Assembly (NCBI GenBank): GCA_026392355.1
Contig: JAPLCF010000030.1
Location: 372,001-436,000 of the forward strand
DNA from: Actinomycetota bacterium
GTDB lineage: Bacteria > Actinomycetota > Thermoleophilia > Gaiellales > F1-60-MAGs149
DNA length: 64,000 nucleotides
Direction: 5' to 3'
A program made the translations under genes and the position numbers. The notes under the pieces were generated by a model. The model was not told the DNA's origin, made no database searches, and worked only from the letters and a program-made list of their open reading frames with translations. Shown piece after piece: positions 7,770 to 15,878 of this stretch. Within the stretch, counting starts at the first letter, position 1. Every line of letters starts with the position of its first letter.

Positions 7770-8194
7770 CGCTTGAAGCCGAGCCAGCCGTCGGGGCCGG
7801 GCTCGCCGACAGGCTGATCCCGCCGCTTCGCAAGCGTGTACGTGACCTTGTCGGCGAAGTAGAGAAGCGGGATCATCGCCGCCGTCAGGATCACTGCCTG
7901 CGTCAGATCCTCATTGATCGTGCGGGAGGCACCTGACAGGAGAAAGCGAGAGATAGCGAACCACATCAGACCGAAGATGGGGGCGCGGATCAGCGAACGA
8001 CGCAGCGTCGGATACGGCACGGGCTTGCGACCGCGCGGCGCGCTCGAGCGTGACTTCGAGCCGCTCTTGCCCTTGCCCTTGGCCGGCGCATCATCGGGAT
8101 GCGCTGCCTTGATCTCGCGTTGCGGGGACTCGGGTCGCTCTACGCCGTGGCGGCGGTACCGCTCCTCGCGCTCGCGCTGCTTCTTCTTCGCCAT
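7766..8194 (-). CDS. Small membrane protein with basic N-terminal tail
   Basis: 142 residues from ATG 8194. A Lys/Arg-rich tail (MAKKKQREREERYRRHG, then low-complexity KGKGKSGSKSRSS) precedes two hydrophobic segments near 75-95 and 102-120. Not assigned to a family. Start chosen by the TATGCT box with a 6-nt spacer. Divergent from 8256 across a 61-bp gap in which both promoters are leaderless. Confidence 0.72.
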   Translation of the reverse strand: MAKKKQREREERYRRHGVERPESPQREIKAAHPDDAPAKGKGKSGSKSRSSAPRGRKPVPYPTLRRSLIRAPIFGLMWFAISRFLLSGASRTINEDLTQAVILTAAMIPLLYFADKVTYTLAKRRDQPVGEPGPDGWLGFKR

Positions 8195-8206
8195 GCCCGC
8201 AGCATA
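8192..8206 (-). promoter_or_regulatory. Leaderless promoter: TATGCT box, 6-nt spacer, ATG
   Basis: On the minus strand TATGCT (8206-8201) is followed by GCGGGC and ATG 8194. Confidence 0.6.
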
Positions 8207-8243
8207 GTCATGGGCTCCCGTCCGCTTCCGATCGGGCGGTCGG

Positions 8244-8258
8244 TACACTCCGCGCATG
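8244..8258 (+). promoter_or_regulatory. Leaderless promoter: TACACT box, 6-nt spacer, ATG
   Basis: TACACT at 8244-8249, spacer CCGCGC, ATG 8256. Divergent partner of the promoter at 8192-8206. Confidence 0.6.
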
Positions 8259-9305
8259 AGCACGATGGAGCAGCAGCGCATCAGCTGGGGCGAGCTGCGT
8301 GAGCGCGCGCAGAGCCTCCGCACGAAGTCGGTCAAGGCAGGTGAGGCCGGCCTGAGCCTGCGCGTCGCCGATCTCCTTGAGACGCTGCCGCTGCCCTACG
8401 ACCCGGAGCCGCTGCCGGACGACGCCACGCCCGAAGAGATTCAGGAGGCCGAGCGCGAGCCCCTCGACTTCGCCGAGGACGTGTTGAAGCGCCATGGCGT
8501 GCGCACCCGCCCTGCGCCGGGCGATGTCGGCGAGAACGGCGTCGTCGTACTGCGCCCATCGAACCGCTACGCCGTGCAAGGCGCAGTCGCGATTGGCGTC
8601 CTTGCGCTGCTCGCCGGCGGCGCGATGAGCAAGATTGCCTTCATCGGTTTTCTGCCGTTCGTGATCGTCGGCATCTGGATCGCCTGGCGGCAGATGCATT
8701 TGCTCGACCGGTGGGTCCCGCGCGCGATCCCGCGCGGCCGCATCCTCGGCGCGCTGCTGATGATCGTCCTGCTTGCGATCTCTGCGATCGTCGTCGTGCA
8801 GCCGGCGCGCTCGTGGGCGCGACACCGCGGCGATGTGAAGAACGCCGTCGCACTGTCCGTGCAGGCCGAAGCGCAGCTGGCCGCTGGTGATATCGCCGGC
8901 GCCCGCGCCTCCGTTGACGGCGCGCTCCAGGCCGCGCCCGACCTCGGCCAGGTGATCGCTACCTCGCAGAAGGTGATGGTCGCGCAGATCACCGCCAACC
9001 AGAATGCGCAGTTCGCCGCGCAGGCCGCCTACAACCGCGCCGAAGCCGACTTCAAGGCCGGCAAGCGCGATCAGGCGATCGCGGAGATGACCGCACTCGG
9101 TGGCTTCGCCGATGCTCCCGCCCGCGTCGCCGCCTTCCGTAACCAGGCCGCCATGAACGAGATCCACAAGGCCGAAAAGGCCCTGGGGGCGGGCAATGCG
9201 GCCCAAGCATTCGACGCGTACAGCACGGCGTTGACGATCGATCCCAGCGTCAAGGACCCGGCGCTCATCAAGCGCATCTCCAAGGCGCTGCAGTCCGGCT
9301 CGTAG
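8256..9305 (+). CDS. Membrane protein with C-terminal TPR-like helical repeats
   Basis: 349 residues. An acidic N-terminal domain of about 105 residues is followed by membrane segments near 110-145 and 165-185, then a soluble C-terminus with TPR-like pairs (AEAQLAAGDIAGARASVDGA, AEADFKAGKRDQAIAEMTAL, AEKALGAGNAAQAFDAYSTA). TPR-like domains usually bind protein partners. Partner unknown. RNase Z follows 36 nt downstream with its own -10 box. Confidence 0.78.
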   Translation: MSTMEQQRISWGELRERAQSLRTKSVKAGEAGLSLRVADLLETLPLPYDPEPLPDDATPEEIQEAEREPLDFAEDVLKRHGVRTRPAPGDVGENGVVVLRPSNRYAVQGAVAIGVLALLAGGAMSKIAFIGFLPFVIVGIWIAWRQMHLLDRWVPRAIPRGRILGALLMIVLLAISAIVVVQPARSWARHRGDVKNAVALSVQAEAQLAAGDIAGARASVDGALQAAPDLGQVIATSQKVMVAQITANQNAQFAAQAAYNRAEADFKAGKRDQAIAEMTALGGFADAPARVAAFRNQAAMNEIHKAEKALGAGNAAQAFDAYSTALTIDPSVKDPALIKRISKALQSGS

Positions 9306-9325
9306 CCTGCTTGCGTCGACCGGGG

Positions 9326-9344
9326 TAGGCTTCTGCCCCGCGTG
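9326..9344 (+). promoter_or_regulatory. Promoter: TAGGCT box 10 nt before GTG of rnz
   Basis: TAGGCT at 9326-9331 precedes GTG 9342. The spacing is longer than the 6-7 nt used elsewhere, so a leader of a few nt is possible. Confidence 0.45.
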
Positions 9345-10301
9345 GACCTCGACGTCATCTTCCTCGGCACCGCTGGCTCGGTGCCTTCCGCCACACGGCA
9401 GACCGCGGCGACGCTTGTGCGCCGTGGCGGCGAGCGCATCCTGATCGACTGCGGCGAGGGCACGCAGCGACGCCTGATGCAGAGCGTCGCCGGCCTCTCC
9501 GATATCGACATCATCCTGATCACGCACGGCCACGCCGACCACATCCTCGGTCTACCTGGCCTGCTGCGCACCTTCGCGCTCCGCGAGCGCACGGCGCCGC
9601 TGGCGCTGTACGGCCCCGAAGGCATTAAGAAGGTCATGAAGGATCTCGATTCCGTGATCGGCAAGCTGCCCTACCCCTTTGCCGTCGTCGAGGTCGAGCC
9701 CGGCGGCGAAGTAGCCAGCGGCGACTACCGCCTCGAGGCGATCGGGACGCGCCATCGCGTCAAGAGCGTCGGCTGGGCACTGATCGAAGAAGATCGTCCT
9801 GGCCGCTTCGACGTCGATCGTGCCCGCGAGCTTGGCGTGCCGAATGGGCCGCTCTACGGACAGCTGCAGCGCGGCGAGACCATCACGCTCGACGACGGCA
9901 CCGTGATCGATCCCGCCGGCCTCGTTGGTGAGACGCGACTGGGACGCACCCTCGTGTTCTCCGGGGATACACGCCCCTGCGATGCGATTGTGGCGCGTGC
10001 CATCGACTGTGATCTGCTCGTGCACGAGGCCACGTTCCTCGATGAGGATCTGGAGCGAGCCCGCGAGACGCAGCACTCCACCGCCCGCGAGGCCGCCGAG
10101 ATTGCCGTCGAGGCCCGCGCCCGCATGCTCGCCCTGACGCACGTCTCCATGCGCTCGTCGCCGAAGCAGATCAAGGAAGAGGCGCAGGCCATCCACGACA
10201 ACGTGGTCGTGCCGCGCGACCTTGATCTGATCGAGATTCCGTTCCGCGAGCGCGGCGAAGCCGTCCTCGTCAAGAACGGCGGACGTCCGGCCGACCACTA
10301 A
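9342..10301 (+). CDS. rnz: Ribonuclease Z (tRNA 3' processing metallo-beta-lactamase fold)
   Basis: 319 residues. Zinc phosphodiesterase that trims the 3' trailer of tRNA precursors. Metal ligands lie in HGHADH at 62-67; further family motifs are SGDTRPC, HEATF and LTHVSMR. The substrate loop near residues 10-25 (AGSVPSATRQ) matches RNase Z rather than generic beta-lactamases. The GTG start gives MDLDVIFLGTAG, the normal beginning of the fold. Length is typical (300-330). Confidence 0.92.
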   Translation: MDLDVIFLGTAGSVPSATRQTAATLVRRGGERILIDCGEGTQRRLMQSVAGLSDIDIILITHGHADHILGLPGLLRTFALRERTAPLALYGPEGIKKVMKDLDSVIGKLPYPFAVVEVEPGGEVASGDYRLEAIGTRHRVKSVGWALIEEDRPGRFDVDRARELGVPNGPLYGQLQRGETITLDDGTVIDPAGLVGETRLGRTLVFSGDTRPCDAIVARAIDCDLLVHEATFLDEDLERARETQHSTAREAAEIAVEARARMLALTHVSMRSSPKQIKEEAQAIHDNVVVPRDLDLIEIPFRERGEAVLVKNGGRPADH

Positions 10302-10340
10302 GGACCAAGCGGCGCTTGACCCCTCTGGTTAGATGAGGAC

Positions 10341-10550
10341 ATGCGGCGCCTGACGTGGACCCCGGATCTCGTGGAGGCCGAGATGATCGCTGGCCTCCTC
10401 GAGGGTGAGGGCATCCCCGTCGTGATCAAGCGCCCCATCGGTATGGACGTCCCGGGCTTTCTCTCCATGGGCCCACGTGAACTGCACGTCGATGACGCCC
10501 AGTACGATGCAGCGGCGGAGATCGTCGAAGCGCACTTCGGGCTGCGATAG
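10341..10550 (+). CDS. DUF2007 family small protein
   Basis: 69 residues. Resembles DUF2007 (putative signal-transducing protein): LVEAEMIAGLLEGEGIPVVI, then PRELHVDDAQYDAAAEIVEA, a ferredoxin-like fold with the usual final helix. Function unknown. Preceded by TTAGAT six nt before the ATG and by a GAGGA stretch, so either a leaderless or a Shine-Dalgarno start is possible. Confidence 0.78.
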   Translation: MRRLTWTPDLVEAEMIAGLLEGEGIPVVIKRPIGMDVPGFLSMGPRELHVDDAQYDAAAEIVEAHFGLR

Positions 10551-10589
10551 ATCTCCGGGAAGCCGCGCGCGACGCGCAGCGTTCTCCTG

Positions 10590-12455
10590 ATGAGGCACCC
10601 CCGAGCCTCCACCATGCCCCAAGACCCACTCGAACTCACCTCCGGCGTCGAAGTACGCAAGGCCTTCTGGCCTACGCTACGACGCGCCATCGGCCTGATG
10701 CGGGACCACCGCCTTGTCCTGATCATCTCGATCGTGCTGGCGATCGCAGGACAGGTCTTCACGATCGCGATTCCGTGGGCCACCGGCCGCGTGGTCGACG
10801 AGGCAATGAAGCCGAAGGACACGGACCAGCTGAAGTATCTGATCGGACTGATTCTCGCCCTCGCCATCGGGCGCTTCGTCATCATGTACCTGCGCCGGAT
10901 CATCGCGGGCACGATGGCCGTCAACATCGAGCGCGATCTACGCAATCTGGTGTACCACCACCTGCTGTCGCTGTCGTTTCCGTTCTTCGACCGCAACCAG
11001 ACCGGCCAGATCATGAGCCGCGCGACCGTCGATCTGACGACGCTGCGCCTCTACCTCGGCTACGGCATCCTCTTCTTCACGCAGCACTCGGTCAGCATCA
11101 TCGCCGTGATGGTGGTGCTGTTCTGGATGAACCCACTGATCGCGCTGATGGTGCTCGTGATCGTGCCGCCACTCGCGGTTCTCGCGATTCTCTACTCGCG
11201 CCGCTCTCAGCCGATCGTGACCGAAGCCCAGCAGGCACTCGCGCAGGTGACGACGCAGGCCGAGGAGAGCGTTGTCGGCGTTCGCGTCATCAAGGCCTTC
11301 GGGCAAGAGACCCAGGAGGTCGACCGCTTCCGCGATCGCGCCAACGACGTCTTCGACTGGAACGTCGAGGCGACACGGCTGCGCTCGCAGTACGTGCCGA
11401 TCATGGACTTTTTGCCGACGATCTCGCTCGCGTTGCTGATCGCCGTCGGCGGCTACGCGGTGATCACCGATCGCATGAGCCTCGGCGACTTCGTCACGTA
11501 CAGCCTCCTCGTCGCGCTAATCGTGATGCCGCTGCGCATGCTCGGTAGCTGGATCGGTGACACGCAGCGCTTCGTCGCGTCCAGCCAGCGCATCTTCCAG
11601 ATGCTCGACATGCAGGCAAACATTGAAGACGCCGACGATGCGTTGCCGCTGCCCGCCGGCGGGGGCTCGATTCGCTTTGAAGACGTGACGTTCGGGTACC
11701 GCCCCGAGCAGCCCATCGTGCGCGACATCGACCTCAACATCGCACCCGGTACGACCGTCGCCATCATCGGACGCACGGGGTCGGGCAAGACCACGCTGAC
11801 GCAGCTGGTCCCCCGCTTCTACGACGTAACGGCCGGACGAGTACTCGTCGAAGGTGTCGATGTTCGACAGCTCCAGCTTGACGAGCTACGCGGCGCGATC
11901 GGCACCGTCGCCGAGGACACGTACCTCTTCAGCGCCTCGATTCACGACAACATCGCCTTCGGACGACCCGAAGCGACCGAGGCAGAGGTGCACCTGGCCG
12001 CCGAGCGCGCCCAAGCCGCGACCTTCATCGAGGAGTTGCCCGACGGCTACGACACGATGGTCGGCGAGCGCGGGCTGACGCTCTCCGGCGGCCAGCGCCA
12101 GCGCATCGCGATCGCCCGTGCGCTCTTGCTCGATCCGCGCATTCTGATCCTCGACGACGCTACTGCGTCCGTCGATGCCTCCACCGAGAGCCGTATCCGC
12201 GATGCCCTCGAGGAGGTCATGCAGGGCCGCACGACGCTGATCATCGCCCACCGCCTGTCGACGATCGCGCTGGCCGACCGCATCATCGTGCTCGACGACG
12301 GACGCGTCGTCGCGGATGGCACGCACGACGAACTCATCGACACGAACGACGTCTATCGCGAAATCCACGACCACGGCCTCGTCGATCGCCGCTTCGTCAA
12401 CGCCGACGGCGACCACGTGATCATCCCCGTCGGCCACGAGGACGGTGCGTCGTGA
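10590..12455 (+). CDS. ABC exporter half-transporter, degenerate-site subunit
   Basis: 621 residues, or 613 if the ATG at 10614 is used. Six-helix exporter membrane domain (about 25-330) fused to an ATPase domain with Walker A GRTGSGKTT, signature [15 protein letters not shown] and Walker B ILILDDATASVD. The catalytic glutamate after the Walker B Asp is Asp. Known: heterodimeric exporters (TM287/288 type) carry this substitution in one subunit, making one ATP site non-hydrolytic. Overlaps its partner by 4 nt. Substrate unknown (lipid, drug or peptide). Confidence 0.93.
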   Translation: MRHPRASTMPQDPLELTSGVEVRKAFWPTLRRAIGLMRDHRLVLIISIVLAIAGQVFTIAIPWATGRVVDEAMKPKDTDQLKYLIGLILALAIGRFVIMYLRRIIAGTMAVNIERDLRNLVYHHLLSLSFPFFDRNQTGQIMSRATVDLTTLRLYLGYGILFFTQHSVSIIAVMVVLFWMNPLIALMVLVIVPPLAVLAILYSRRSQPIVTEAQQALAQVTTQAEESVVGVRVIKAFGQETQEVDRFRDRANDVFDWNVEATRLRSQYVPIMDFLPTISLALLIAVGGYAVITDRMSLGDFVTYSLLVALIVMPLRMLGSWIGDTQRFVASSQRIFQMLDMQANIEDADDALPLPAGGGSIRFEDVTFGYRPEQPIVRDIDLNIAPGTTVAIIGRTGSGKTTLTQLVPRFYDVTAGRVLVEGVDVRQLQLDELRGAIGTVAEDTYLFSASIHDNIAFGRPEATEAEVHLAAERAQAATFIEELPDGYDTMVGERGLTLSGGQRQRIAIARALLLDPRILILDDATASVDASTESRIRDALEEVMQGRTTLIIAHRLSTIALADRIIVLDDGRVVADGTHDELIDTNDVYREIHDHGLVDRRFVNADGDHVIIPVGHEDGAS

Positions 12456-14248
12456 GTCGCGGCTGGGGCCCCGCGGGCGGCGAGGTTGTCTCCGGTAAGG
12501 GCCAGCGCAAGCAGGGCCTACTGCGCATCCGCCGCCTTGGCACCTACGTCGAGCCATACCGCCTGCGGCTGCTCGGCGCGATCGTCGCGATGTTCGGCGT
12601 CCTTGCCTGCACACTCGCGCTGCCGCTGCTGATGAAGTCGGCGATCGATTCCGCGATTATCCCGCGCGACACGCACCTGCTGGTGATCATCGCTGGCGTC
12701 GTGATCGGCGTCGGTATCGTCGGGATCGCGCTGTCGCGCGTCGAGACGTACCTGACCGGCTGGGTCGGCGAGCGCGTCCTCAACGATCTCCGCGTCGACC
12801 TCTTTCAGCACATGCAGAGCCTATCGATGGGGTACTTCGAGAAGCAGCGCACCGGCATCCTGATCTCGCGCCTGACCAACGACGTCGAGGCGCTCCAGCA
12901 GCTCGTCACCGATGGCCTCACCTCCACCGTGCGCAACGTGCTGACGCTTGTCGTGGCCGGCGGCATCCTGCTGTTCCTCGATTTCCGGCTCGCCCTCGCC
13001 ACGATCATCGTCTTCCCGCTGATGGCGATCCTGACGTTCATCTTCCGCGGCCAGTCGGCGAAGGCCTACGGCCAGATGCGCACGCGCCTCGCGCTCGTCA
13101 CCGCCTCGCTGCAAGAGGACCTCAATGGCATCCGCGTGATCCAGGCGTACCGTCGCGAGGCCAAGAGCCGCGCGCAGATCGCCGTGCTCAACGAGTCGTA
13201 TCGCGATGCCAACCGCACCACGGTGACATCGAGCGGTTGGTACTTCCCGACCGTCGAGTTTCTCGCCGCCGTCGCTACGTGCATCGTGTTCGGCTACGGC
13301 GGCTACCTGTACGTCGACGGCACCATCGAGATCGGCGTCCTGGTGGCCTTCATTGGCTACCTCGCCTCGTTCTTCGACCCGGTCCAGCAATTGAGCCAGG
13401 TCTACAACACGTTCCTTGCCGGCACGGCCGCCCTCGACAAGATCTTCGACGTGATGGACGATGCACCGACGCTGGTCGATGCGCCCGACGCAACGGCGCT
13501 GCCGGCACTTGCTGGCGCTGTGCGCTTCGAGCAGGTGCGCTTTGGCTACAACCCGGAGCGCCCCGTCGTCGATGGGCTCGAATTGGACGTCAAGGCCGGG
13601 CAGACCGTCGCGCTCGTGGGACACACCGGTGCCGGCAAGTCAACGATCATCAAGCTGCTGGCGCGCTTTTACGATCCGCAGTCCGGGCGCATCACCATCG
13701 ATGGGCATGATCTGCGCGCGGTGACGATCGAGTCGCTGCGTGAGCAGATCGCGATGGTGCCGCAGGAGGGCTTCCTCTTCAACGGCACGATCCACGAGAA
13801 CATCTCCTTCGGCCGGCCCGAGGCCTCGCGTGCCGAGGTCGAGGCCGCGGCCCGCGAAGTCGGTGCCGATCGCTTCATCAAGCAACTGCCCGACGGCTAT
13901 GACGAGAAGGTCGCCGAGCGCGGCAGCCGACTCTCGATCGGACAGCGACAGCTGATTGCCTTCGCCCGCGCACTGCTCGTGGATCCCCGCCTGCTGATCC
14001 TCGACGAGGCGACGTCGAGTGTCGACATTCAGACCGAGGCCCACATCGAAGAGGCGCTGGCTCGCCTGCTCGCAGACCGCACAGCGTTCGTCGTGGCGCA
14101 TCGCCTCTCCACCATCCGCAATGCCGACCTGATCGTGGTCCTCGAACACGGCAAAGTCGTGGAGGTTGGTTCACATGATGAGCTGCTCGAGCGCGGCGGT
14201 CGGTACCGCGGCCTCTACGGCGACTGGGCCGAAGCCACGGCCCGATGA
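12452..14248 (+). CDS. ABC exporter half-transporter, catalytic-site subunit
   Basis: 598 residues from GTG. Six membrane helices followed by an ATPase domain with Walker A GHTGAGKST, Walker B LLILDEATSSVD with the catalytic Glu intact, and an altered signature LSIGQRQLIAFARAL (LSIGQ instead of LSGGQ). The altered signature here and the Asp in the partner's Walker B fall in the same composite ATP site, as in known asymmetric exporters. Starts in the stop of the partner gene (GTGA). Confidence 0.93.
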   Translation: MSRGWGPAGGEVVSGKGQRKQGLLRIRRLGTYVEPYRLRLLGAIVAMFGVLACTLALPLLMKSAIDSAIIPRDTHLLVIIAGVVIGVGIVGIALSRVETYLTGWVGERVLNDLRVDLFQHMQSLSMGYFEKQRTGILISRLTNDVEALQQLVTDGLTSTVRNVLTLVVAGGILLFLDFRLALATIIVFPLMAILTFIFRGQSAKAYGQMRTRLALVTASLQEDLNGIRVIQAYRREAKSRAQIAVLNESYRDANRTTVTSSGWYFPTVEFLAAVATCIVFGYGGYLYVDGTIEIGVLVAFIGYLASFFDPVQQLSQVYNTFLAGTAALDKIFDVMDDAPTLVDAPDATALPALAGAVRFEQVRFGYNPERPVVDGLELDVKAGQTVALVGHTGAGKSTIIKLLARFYDPQSGRITIDGHDLRAVTIESLREQIAMVPQEGFLFNGTIHENISFGRPEASRAEVEAAAREVGADRFIKQLPDGYDEKVAERGSRLSIGQRQLIAFARALLVDPRLLILDEATSSVDIQTEAHIEEALARLLADRTAFVVAHRLSTIRNADLIVVLEHGKVVEVGSHDELLERGGRYRGLYGDWAEATAR

Positions 14249-14442
14249 GCCGTCGACACCTGCCGACCACGGTCACGCGGTTCGGTCTGACTGCGCTCGT
14301 GATCGCGATCGCGGTCTTGGGCCACTGGCTGATCCCCTCTGCGATCGGTCTGATTCCCAAGCTGGTCGCCATTGCCTTGCTGGTGCTTACCGCGCTGTGG
14401 TTTCTGCAGCGGTGGGAGAGGCGCCGGCGGGTGCGGCGCTAG
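14245..14442 (+). CDS. Small membrane protein coupled to the ABC exporter
   Basis: 65 residues with two hydrophobic helices (about 14-32 and 37-53), a basic N-terminus and a very basic tail ending RRRRVRR. ATGA overlap with the exporter gene suggests coupled translation; it may be an accessory subunit, but the family is not recognised. Its stop codon interlocks with that of the PIN toxin gene in CTAG. Confidence 0.65.
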   Translation: MSRRHLPTTVTRFGLTALVIAIAVLGHWLIPSAIGLIPKLVAIALLVLTALWFLQRWERRRRVRR

Positions 14443-14819
14443 ACCAGGATCACGTCGAGGCCGTCGAAGGCGAAGAAGCCCACGTCCTGCGTGACAACCG
14501 GCAGCTCGTGTTCGAGTGCTGTGGCGGCGATCAGCGTGTCCTGCATAGAGGGTCGGCGTCCACGACGGCGCTGAGCTCCCATCATGGTCCCGAAGCGACG
14601 CGCAACTGCTCGCGTCACGTCTAACACCTCCAACGTGTCCTCAACGGTAATCAGCGTATGACTCCGCACAGCGCGAACGTCAGGATCGGTGGCCATGTCG
14701 ACTCCGAGCGCCAGCTCGCACAGCGTGACAGAGGACACGCAACCGCGAAGCTGCCGATCAGGAACGAGACCGCGCTGTTCTCGCGCCACGAACACCGAAG
14801 TGTCGAGTACCGCTCTCAG
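14439..14819 (-). CDS. PIN-domain (VapC-like) toxin, apparent CTG start
   Basis: 126 residues if read from CTG 14819. PIN ribonuclease toxins use four acidic residues. Visible here: Asp6 in VLDTSVF, Glu in VTLCELALG, Asp in MQDTLIAATA and Asp in VTQDVGFFAF. The first conventional start in frame (GTG 14795) would remove LDTS and with it the first catalytic Asp, and no ATG, GTG or TTG occurs upstream in frame near the antitoxin end. The CTG at 14819 overlaps the antitoxin TGA as CTGA, mimicking the usual ATGA coupling. Either CTG is used or the gene is start-defective. Confidence 0.8.
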   Translation of the reverse strand: MRAVLDTSVFVAREQRGLVPDRQLRGCVSSVTLCELALGVDMATDPDVRAVRSHTLITVEDTLEVLDVTRAVARRFGTMMGAQRRRGRRPSMQDTLIAATALEHELPVVTQDVGFFAFDGLDVILV

Positions 14820-14995
14820 CGCGGAAGGTCCCGCCCCGCAAGGACCGCGTCTACATCCCGCAGCAGATTCGCGTCCGCCAGCGGAATGCGCTCAAGAATC
14901 TCGGAGAGAGGCAGTGTCTCGCCGGGCTTGAACATCGGGTTGCGTGGCTGCGAACCGCGGGGTTCGCGCCGCTCATTCGGAGTCTCGTCGGTCAT
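14816..14995 (-). CDS. Probable antitoxin partner of the PIN toxin
   Basis: 59 residues from ATG 14995 (an upstream frame to 15031 exists, but the leaderless box supports 14995). Basic, proline-rich N-terminus, then LPLSEILERIPLADANLLRDVDAVLAGRD. It resembles short VapB-like antitoxins in size and position, but no DNA-binding fold is evident. The stop overlaps the toxin start. Confidence 0.65.
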   Translation of the reverse strand: MTDETPNERREPRGSQPRNPMFKPGETLPLSEILERIPLADANLLRDVDAVLAGRDLPR

Positions 14996-15007
14996 GCCAT
15001 CAAGGTA
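14993..15007 (-). promoter_or_regulatory. Leaderless promoter: TACCTT box, 6-nt spacer, ATG
   Basis: Minus strand TACCTT (15007-15002), spacer GATGGC, ATG 14995 of the antitoxin. Confidence 0.55.
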
Positions 15008-15050
15008 GCACCGGCTTGTGTCACATGACACGCGCAGAGACGCGCAGCAT

Positions 15051-15839
15051 TCACAGCCTCTGCGGCCGGCGGCGGTCCGACATGAGCAGCACCAGCACGC
15101 CCGTCAACAGGAGCAGCACCGCGACGATCAGGTTGAGACGGAACGGCCCGACCATGTTGGACGGATCGATGCGCACGAGTTCCATGAGAACCCGCACAGC
15201 GCCGTACAGGACGAGGTAGGCGCCGACGATGCAGCCCGGCCGGAAGCGCTCGTGGAGCGGTCGCCACAGGAAGCCGAGCGCGAGGAAGATGCCGATGTTG
15301 AGCAGCGACTCGTACAGAAAGGCTGGGTGGAACTGCTCGTACGTGGCGTAGCCGTAGGGACGGAAGGCTTCGTCGACATGGAGCCCCCACGGCAGGCTCG
15401 TCGGCCAGCCGAAGAGTTCCTGATTGAAGTAGTTGCCCCAGCGTCCGATCGCCTGCGCCAGGGGAATGCCGACGATGGCACAGTCGAGGAACGTCGCAAT
15501 CGGCCAGCCGCGCACGTTGGCGTAGAAGACAAGAGCCAGCACGCCGCCCGCGACGGCGCCGAAGATACTCAACCCGCCGTGCGCGACGTCGAAGATCCCC
15601 GTCGGGTTCGACGAGTAGACGCCGTAGTCCGTGACCACGTGATAAAGCCGGGCACCAACGAAGGCCACGGGAGCCGCGAGCAGACACGCCCAGGCGGCCT
15701 CGATGCCGTCGCCGCCGCCACGCTGCCACAGTCGCGCGGTGATCACCACCCAGACGAAAAACCCGAGCAATACGAACACGCCATAGAGCTGAATGTGCAG
15801 CGGACCGAGATCGAGCGCTTCTCCGGGCGACGCGGGCAC
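15051..15839 (-). CDS. lgt: Prolipoprotein diacylglyceryl transferase
   Basis: 262 residues. Integral membrane enzyme that transfers diacylglycerol to the lipobox cysteine of prelipoproteins. Conserved features: LHIQLYGVFVLLGF near the N-terminus, HGGLSIFGAVAGG, the Lgt signature GRWGNYFNQELFG, and HPAFLYESL. Seven hydrophobic helices are apparent. Two in-frame GTG codons compete (15845 and 15839). TAGTCT sits exactly 6 nt before GTG 15839, the geometry used elsewhere, so 15839 is preferred. It matures the lipoproteins encoded at 28740, 53816 and 58214. Confidence 0.95.
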   Translation of the reverse strand: MPASPGEALDLGPLHIQLYGVFVLLGFFVWVVITARLWQRGGGDGIEAAWACLLAAPVAFVGARLYHVVTDYGVYSSNPTGIFDVAHGGLSIFGAVAGGVLALVFYANVRGWPIATFLDCAIVGIPLAQAIGRWGNYFNQELFGWPTSLPWGLHVDEAFRPYGYATYEQFHPAFLYESLLNIGIFLALGFLWRPLHERFRPGCIVGAYLVLYGAVRVLMELVRIDPSNMVGPFRLNLIVAVLLLLTGVLVLLMSDRRRPQRL

Positions 15840-15851
15840 GGACACAGACTA
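15837..15851 (-). promoter_or_regulatory. Leaderless promoter of lgt: TAGTCT, 6-nt spacer, GTG
   Basis: Minus strand TAGTCT (15851-15846), spacer GTGTCC, GTG 15839. The upstream GTG at 15845 would begin at about -6 of the inferred transcript start. Confidence 0.55.
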
Positions 15852-15878
15852 CGACGGCGGCACGCCGTCGGGGGGGGC

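Noticed and set aside
8208-9542. 444-residue minus-strand open frame
   Set aside because: Opposes the TPR-like membrane protein and the start of RNase Z; no motif and an Asp/His/Arg-rich shadow composition.
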